Source: Myxococcales bacterium
GTDB lineage: Bacteria; Myxococcota_A; UBA9042; JABWCM01
Assembly (NCBI GenBank): GCA_013360285.1
Contig: JABWCM010000028.1
Coordinates: forward strand, 1 to 34,289
Direction of reading: 5' to 3'
Length of the DNA stretch: 34,289 nucleotides
Shown here: positions 30,458-34,289 of the stretch, in pieces
Position numbering within the stretch: the stretch's first letter is position 1
How the letters are laid out: each line of letters opens with the position of its first letter
The notes under the pieces: model-generated
What the model was told of the DNA's origin: nothing
What the model saw: the letters and a program-made list of their open reading frames with translations, nothing else
Databases searched by the model: none
Translations under genes and position numbers: made by a program

Positions 30458-30475
30458 TGAATGACGACTCATTTT
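30458..30475. promoter_or_regulatory. FadR-type (TetR family) operator candidate
   Basis: TGAATGACGACTCATTTT fits the Bacillus FadR box TGAATGAMTANTCATTCA, quoted from memory, at 15 of 18 positions: all seven bases of the left arm and five of seven in the right arm. It lies between the predicted transcription start and the ribosome binding site of fadN, where a bound repressor would block expression. The FadR regulators of this type are TetR-family proteins released by long-chain acyl-CoA. No regulator gene is in the window. Confidence 0.5.
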
Positions 30476-30490
30476 CGCGGGAGAAGGTAA

Positions 30491-32881
30491 ATGAGCAAGA
30501 AAATTCAGAAAGTAGCGGTATTGGGTGCGGGTGTAATGGGAAGCGGTATTGCCGCGCATCTGGCTAACGCCGGAATCAAATGTTTGCTGCTGGACATCGT
30601 GCCGCCGCAAACCTTGGAACTCGCTGCGTCAACTAAGGAGGAACGTAACCGACTTGCGTCGTCCGCGCGAGATCAATTGCTCAAAACAAAGCCGGCACCA
30701 CTGTTTTTACCTTCTTTGACAGCAATGATTGAAGTGGGCAATTTCGCCGATGACCTGCCAAAAATCGCGGAATGTGACTGGGTCATCGAGGTCGTGAAGG
30801 AGGAACTCGCGGTTAAACAAAATCTGTTCGAAAAGGTCGATCAGTATCGCAAATCCGACTCAATCATTACATCCAACACGTCTGGGTTGCCTCTGGCCGG
30901 CATGGTTGCGGGGAGGTCGGATTCGTTTCGCCAACACTTCATGATTACACACTTTTTTAATCCAGTGCGATACATGAAGCTGCTGGAGCTGGTGATCGGA
31001 CCAGAAACCCTACCCGAGGTCGTTGAGACCATTCATCGATTTGGCGAAGAAATCCTTGGGAAAGGAATCGTTTATGCCAAGGACACCACGAATTTCATCG
31101 CAAATCGTATCGGAACGTACGGCATGATGAAATCGATGGCGGTCATGCTTGAAATGGGACTCACGATTGAAGAAGTCGACGCCGTGTTTGGACCGGCGAT
31201 GGGGAGACCCAAGACCGCCATTTTTGGCACTGCGGATCTGGTCGGTTTGGACACACTCGGGCACGTTGCGCAGAACTGTTATGATTCGTTGGTAGAAGAC
31301 GAAGAACGTTCCGTTTTTGCAATTCCGGGTTTCCTGTCTCAACTGGTCGCACAAAAACGGCTTGGGCGAAAAACCGGGGCCGGTTTTTATAAAAAAGCCA
31401 AAGACTCAACCGGACAAGACGGGATTCTGATGCTTGATCTCGCGTCTTTGGACTACGTGCCTCAAACCAAACCCCGGTTCGACTCGTTGGGAAAAGCGCG
31501 AAAAGCACCAACTCTCCAGGCAAAAATCAAAGCCATCTTTGAGGGTACCGACAAAGCAGCACAATTCGCCCAAATTGTTACGCTCCACACGTTGGCTTAC
31601 GCATCCCGGCGAATTCCCGAAATTGCCGACGACATCGTCAATATCGATTCAGCGATGCGATGGGGATTTGCGTGGGATAGTGGACCGTTTGAGACATGGG
31701 ACATGATCGGTCTCAAAACGGGATTGGACCACATGGACAGGCTGCACATTCCGGTAGCGGATTGGGTCAGAGCACTTGCTGCGTCAGGTGCAACGTCATT
31801 TTACGCCATCAGCGATGTTCGGGATACCTATTGGAGTATTTCCGCCCAAACACATGAACCTGTGCCGCAAAATCCACGGACATTCAAGGTCGATTATCTT
31901 AAACGTGGTGGACATAAAATTACAGAAAACTCCGGAGCCACCCTTTGGGATATGAACGACGGTATCGTGTTGTTGGAGTTCCACACGAAAATGAACGCCA
32001 TCGATGACGATGTGATCCAGATGATGCACAAGACGATCGACATCGCCGAAGCGGGTTTTCGGGGTATTGTAATCGGAAACGATGGTGCGAACTTCTCGGC
32101 GGGCGCCAACATCTTTGCGTTGCTGATGGGCGCGAAGATGAAACAATTCGATCGAATCGCCACCATGGTCACTGGATTTCAGAACGCCAATCAGCGGATG
32201 CGTTATTGTTCGGTGCCAGTAGTCACAGCGCCGTTTGGGCTAACGCTGGGTGGTGGAGCAGAAGTGACCATGGGCGGAAACGCGACTCAGGCCGCAGCGG
32301 AGACTTATATGGGTCTCGTCGAGGTCGGCGTGGGATTGATACCGGGCGGTGGCGGCAACCTCCAGCTTATGCGCAACGTGTTTGGACCCTACGCCGCCGA
32401 TCCAGATTTTGATGCGATGCCGTTCTTGACGAAGTTGTTCAAAACCATCGGTCTGGCAAAGGTTGCAACATCCGCCGACGAAGCCATCGACGCGGGTTAT
32501 CTTACTCGAGGTACCGGAGTCTCCCTGAATCGAGACTTCCTGCTGTCAGACGCCAAAGCATTGTGCATCGGCCTGGCCACTTCGGGCTACCGGCCACCAT
32601 TTCCGACCACGTTCCGACTGCCGGGACGCAGCGGGAAGGCAACAATCGACATGATGCTCTACAACATGGAGTTAAACAAACAAGCATCCGCGCATGACCG
32701 AAAAATTGGTTTGGCTTTGGCCAACGTGTTGTGCGGCGGGGAGACAACTCCAGGGGTACCCGTTACCGAAGAACGGCTTCTGGAGCTTGAGCGAGAGGCC
32801 TTTTTGAGTTTATGTGGTGAAGAAAAAACCCAGGCCAGATTGGCTTATATGCTCGAAAATAACAAACCGCTTCGCAACTGA
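30491..32881 (+). CDS. fadN: FadN-type 3-hydroxyacyl-CoA dehydrogenase/enoyl-CoA hydratase
   Basis: This 796-residue cytoplasmic enzyme catalyses two beta-oxidation steps: hydration of 2-enoyl-CoA and NAD-dependent oxidation of the 3-hydroxyacyl-CoA. The dehydrogenase half comes first. It has the Rossmann motif GAGVMGSG (12-19), the catalytic pair His154 (in ITHFFNP) and Glu166 (in LLELV), and the KDTTNFIANRIG segment that opens its C-terminal domain. From about residue 480 there is a crotonase fold, with the oxyanion-hole segment NFSAGAN (534-540), the GLTLGGGAE turn with Glu591, and GLVEVGVGLIPGGGG with the second catalytic Glu611. The order dehydrogenase-hydratase and the length match FadN of Bacillus subtilis, not FadB, whose order is reversed. 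The ATG follows GGGAGAAGG. The thiolase gene follows 130 bp later. A FadR-like box suggests induction by fatty acids. Confidence 0.9.
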   Translation: MSKKIQKVAVLGAGVMGSGIAAHLANAGIKCLLLDIVPPQTLELAASTKEERNRLASSARDQLLKTKPAPLFLPSLTAMIEVGNFADDLPKIAECDWVIEVVKEELAVKQNLFEKVDQYRKSDSIITSNTSGLPLAGMVAGRSDSFRQHFMITHFFNPVRYMKLLELVIGPETLPEVVETIHRFGEEILGKGIVYAKDTTNFIANRIGTYGMMKSMAVMLEMGLTIEEVDAVFGPAMGRPKTAIFGTADLVGLDTLGHVAQNCYDSLVEDEERSVFAIPGFLSQLVAQKRLGRKTGAGFYKKAKDSTGQDGILMLDLASLDYVPQTKPRFDSLGKARKAPTLQAKIKAIFEGTDKAAQFAQIVTLHTLAYASRRIPEIADDIVNIDSAMRWGFAWDSGPFETWDMIGLKTGLDHMDRLHIPVADWVRALAASGATSFYAISDVRDTYWSISAQTHEPVPQNPRTFKVDYLKRGGHKITENSGATLWDMNDGIVLLEFHTKMNAIDDDVIQMMHKTIDIAEAGFRGIVIGNDGANFSAGANIFALLMGAKMKQFDRIATMVTGFQNANQRMRYCSVPVVTAPFGLTLGGGAEVTMGGNATQAAAETYMGLVEVGVGLIPGGGGNLQLMRNVFGPYAADPDFDAMPFLTKLFKTIGLAKVATSADEAIDAGYLTRGTGVSLNRDFLLSDAKALCIGLATSGYRPPFPTTFRLPGRSGKATIDMMLYNMELNKQASAHDRKIGLALANVLCGGETTPGVPVTEERLLELEREAFLSLCGEEKTQARLAYMLENNKPLRN

Positions 32882-33011
32882 AGTTGAAGCCACAAAGGTT
32901 ACATAAGACCCTAACCATCTCAGATAACAAGCGGACAACCTTTCTACACCCATTTTATCCCATCCGCCACGGGAACGTTCGGCTGGATAACGCAGACGAA
33001 GTGAGGACATT

Positions 33012-34178
33012 ATGGCCACCCGAGCAGTGATCGCCAGCGCTTTAAGAACCCCATTCACCCGAGCCCATAAAGGTGAGTTGAAGGACACCCGGCCAGATAC
33101 TCTGGCAGCGTGGGCAATACAGAATGCGGTTGCTGCCGTCTCGGGACTCGATCCGGCGAAAATCGATGACGTTATTATCGGCTGCGCAATGCCGGAAGGT
33201 GAGCAGGGCATGAATGTTGCCCGCATTGCAGCCTTGCTGGCGGGTCTTCCGAATACCGTATCCGCAATGACAATCAACCGGTTTTGTTCGTCCGGCGTAC
33301 AGTCCATCGCACTGGCCGCCCAGTCAATTGTGGCGGGCTCAACAGACATCGCGGTCGCCGGCGGAACGGAAAGCATGACCATGGTGCCAATGGGCGGTTA
33401 CAAACCAAGCGCAAATCCGATACTCATGGAAACTTATCCCGAAGCGTACACCGCAATGGGGGCGACGGCAGAAATTGTCGCCGAACGATTTAAGATAACG
33501 CGGGAAGAACAGGATCAGTTCGCGTACGAAAGCCAGCGACGCGCTGAAGAAGCAACGGCCGCCGGGCGACTAAGAGACGAAATTTTCAGCGTCGAAGTGA
33601 CGGAAATAGACGCTAACGGCCCTCAGAAAGTCACGGTTTCTACAGATACCATCCTTCGGAGTGGTACAACGTATGAAGCACTTTCACGTCTGAAACCGGC
33701 GTTTAAGTCTACGGGAACCGTCACGGCCGGAAATTCCTCGCCGCTAACCGATGGGGCTGCTGCCGCGGTAGTGATGTCAGAAAATGCCGCGTCCAAACTC
33801 GGAATTCGCCCACTGGGCTACTTCGTAGACTTGCAGGTTGCGGGCGTCCCTCCAGAAATCATGGGGACCGGGCCCGTACCTGCCGTCAAAAAGCTGTTGG
33901 CGAAAAACGGACTTACGTTAAATCAAATCGACGTAATTGAGCTAAATGAAGCGTTTGCGGCTCAGGCTGTGTATTGTATTCGCGAATTAGGCATTGATCC
34001 GGAGCGGGTGAACCCAAACGGCGGGGCCATCGCATTGGGGCATCCCCTGGGCGTTAGCGGAACGCGGATGACGGCGACATTGCTCCGAGAACTGAAACGG
34101 CGAGGCGGTCGTTACGGCATTGTAACGATGTGCATTGGCGGCGGCATGGGTGCGGCAGCCCTGTTCGAATCGGCCTAA
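33012..34178 (+). CDS. fadA: Acetyl-CoA acyltransferase (3-ketoacyl-CoA thiolase)
   Basis: This 388-residue enzyme cleaves 3-ketoacyl-CoA with CoA to give acetyl-CoA and a shortened acyl-CoA, the last beta-oxidation step. All thiolase landmarks are present: nucleophile Cys92 in NRFCSSGVQSIA, the GGTESMT loop (118-124), NEAFAAQ (312-318), His344 in GGAIALGHPLGVSGTR, and the second catalytic Cys374 in CIGGGMGAA. The length is normal for a complete thiolase. The ATG at 33012 has GAGG five bases upstream. It follows fadN on the same strand, as in Bacillus fadNA. Degradative rather than biosynthetic function is inferred from this pairing; an acyl-CoA dehydrogenase (fadE) does not begin in the remaining 111 bases. 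Confidence 0.9.
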   Translation: MATRAVIASALRTPFTRAHKGELKDTRPDTLAAWAIQNAVAAVSGLDPAKIDDVIIGCAMPEGEQGMNVARIAALLAGLPNTVSAMTINRFCSSGVQSIALAAQSIVAGSTDIAVAGGTESMTMVPMGGYKPSANPILMETYPEAYTAMGATAEIVAERFKITREEQDQFAYESQRRAEEATAAGRLRDEIFSVEVTEIDANGPQKVTVSTDTILRSGTTYEALSRLKPAFKSTGTVTAGNSSPLTDGAAAAVVMSENAASKLGIRPLGYFVDLQVAGVPPEIMGTGPVPAVKKLLAKNGLTLNQIDVIELNEAFAAQAVYCIRELGIDPERVNPNGGAIALGHPLGVSGTRMTATLLRELKRRGGRYGIVTMCIGGGMGAAALFESA

Positions 34179-34218
34179 ACATCGGCGAACTGTTCCTAGG
34201 CGGCTGGTGTTTTTTGAT

Positions 34219-34289
34219 GAAATTTTTGTCCTGGCCGCCTTTGGCCGTCTCGTCCGTAAAAATCCCTGCGCCATATTCCCGATATGACT
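34219..34289. repeat. Intergenic palindromic repeat copy R, cut by the window end
   Basis: This element begins 41 bases after the thiolase stop and runs off the window. It contains TCCTGGCCGCCTTTGGCC and the near-palindromic centre CATATTCCCGATATG (34272-34286), equivalent to AATATCGGGCATATT in copy L. It aligns gaplessly to 20835-20902. By analogy with copy L, the missing half should complete the hairpin just beyond the window. Confidence 0.55.

Noticed and set aside
30491..32881. Calling the bifunctional enzyme FadB
   Set aside because: FadB has the hydratase first and the dehydrogenase second; here the order is reversed, as in FadN.
32894..32943. AAAGGTT / AACCTTT inverted repeat between fadN and fadA
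   Set aside because: Only seven base pairs with a 36-base loop and no T-run; too weak to call a terminator or operator.

Overview
The window (34,289 bp, moderately GC-rich) looks like chromosomal DNA from a large-genome Gram-negative predator- or soil-type bacterium, most likely Myxococcota or the related Bradymonadota lineage. This is inferred from gene content: a giant secreted Cys-rich protein with DUF4215-type CDDGN repeats, an Lcl/DUF1566-type secreted protein, a large DUF4157 protein beside an AAA+ ATPase of the extracellular contractile injection system (eCIS) type, and a FadN/FadA pair. I saw no tRNA, rRNA, transposase or CRISPR array. LAYOUT. (1) 1-17548: a minus-strand pair. A 5,420-residue secreted protein comes first, then 43 bp later a small LamG/dockerin-like secreted protein. 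The giant protein has a strict architecture: five blocks of 14 beta-propeller-like blades (70 blades), each followed by a Cys-rich connector, then three copies of a ~230-residue module (jelly-roll-like domain plus CDDGN repeats), then Fn3/Ig-like domains. (2) 17549-20808: a divergent plus-strand pair, a secreted protein with four Lcl/DUF1566-like modules and a small SRPBCC-fold protein. (3) 21014-30239: three minus-strand genes reading, in order of transcription, a HEAT-like helical protein, a two-domain AAA+ ATPase and a 1,666-residue DUF4157 protein with a hydrophobic, potentially membrane-active middle. This looks like an effector/ATPase cassette of an eCIS whose sheath, tube and baseplate genes are not in the window. 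(4) 30240-34178: the fatty-acid beta-oxidation pair fadN (3-hydroxyacyl-CoA dehydrogenase/enoyl-CoA hydratase) and fadA (thiolase). A good match to the Bacillus FadR operator lies between the predicted promoter and the fadN ribosome binding site. HOW THE PARTS WORK TOGETHER. The two secreted-protein transcription units at 178-20808 are divergent and share one 325-bp control region, so they may be a jointly regulated surface or adhesion system. The DUF4157/AAA+/HEAT genes are probably one toxin-delivery unit. The beta-oxidation genes are metabolic and run divergently from that unit, with two facing TTGACA-containing promoter candidates in the 250-bp gap. A degenerate palindromic intergenic repeat occurs at both ends of the window and in the convergent gap near 20.9 kb, always just after gene ends.
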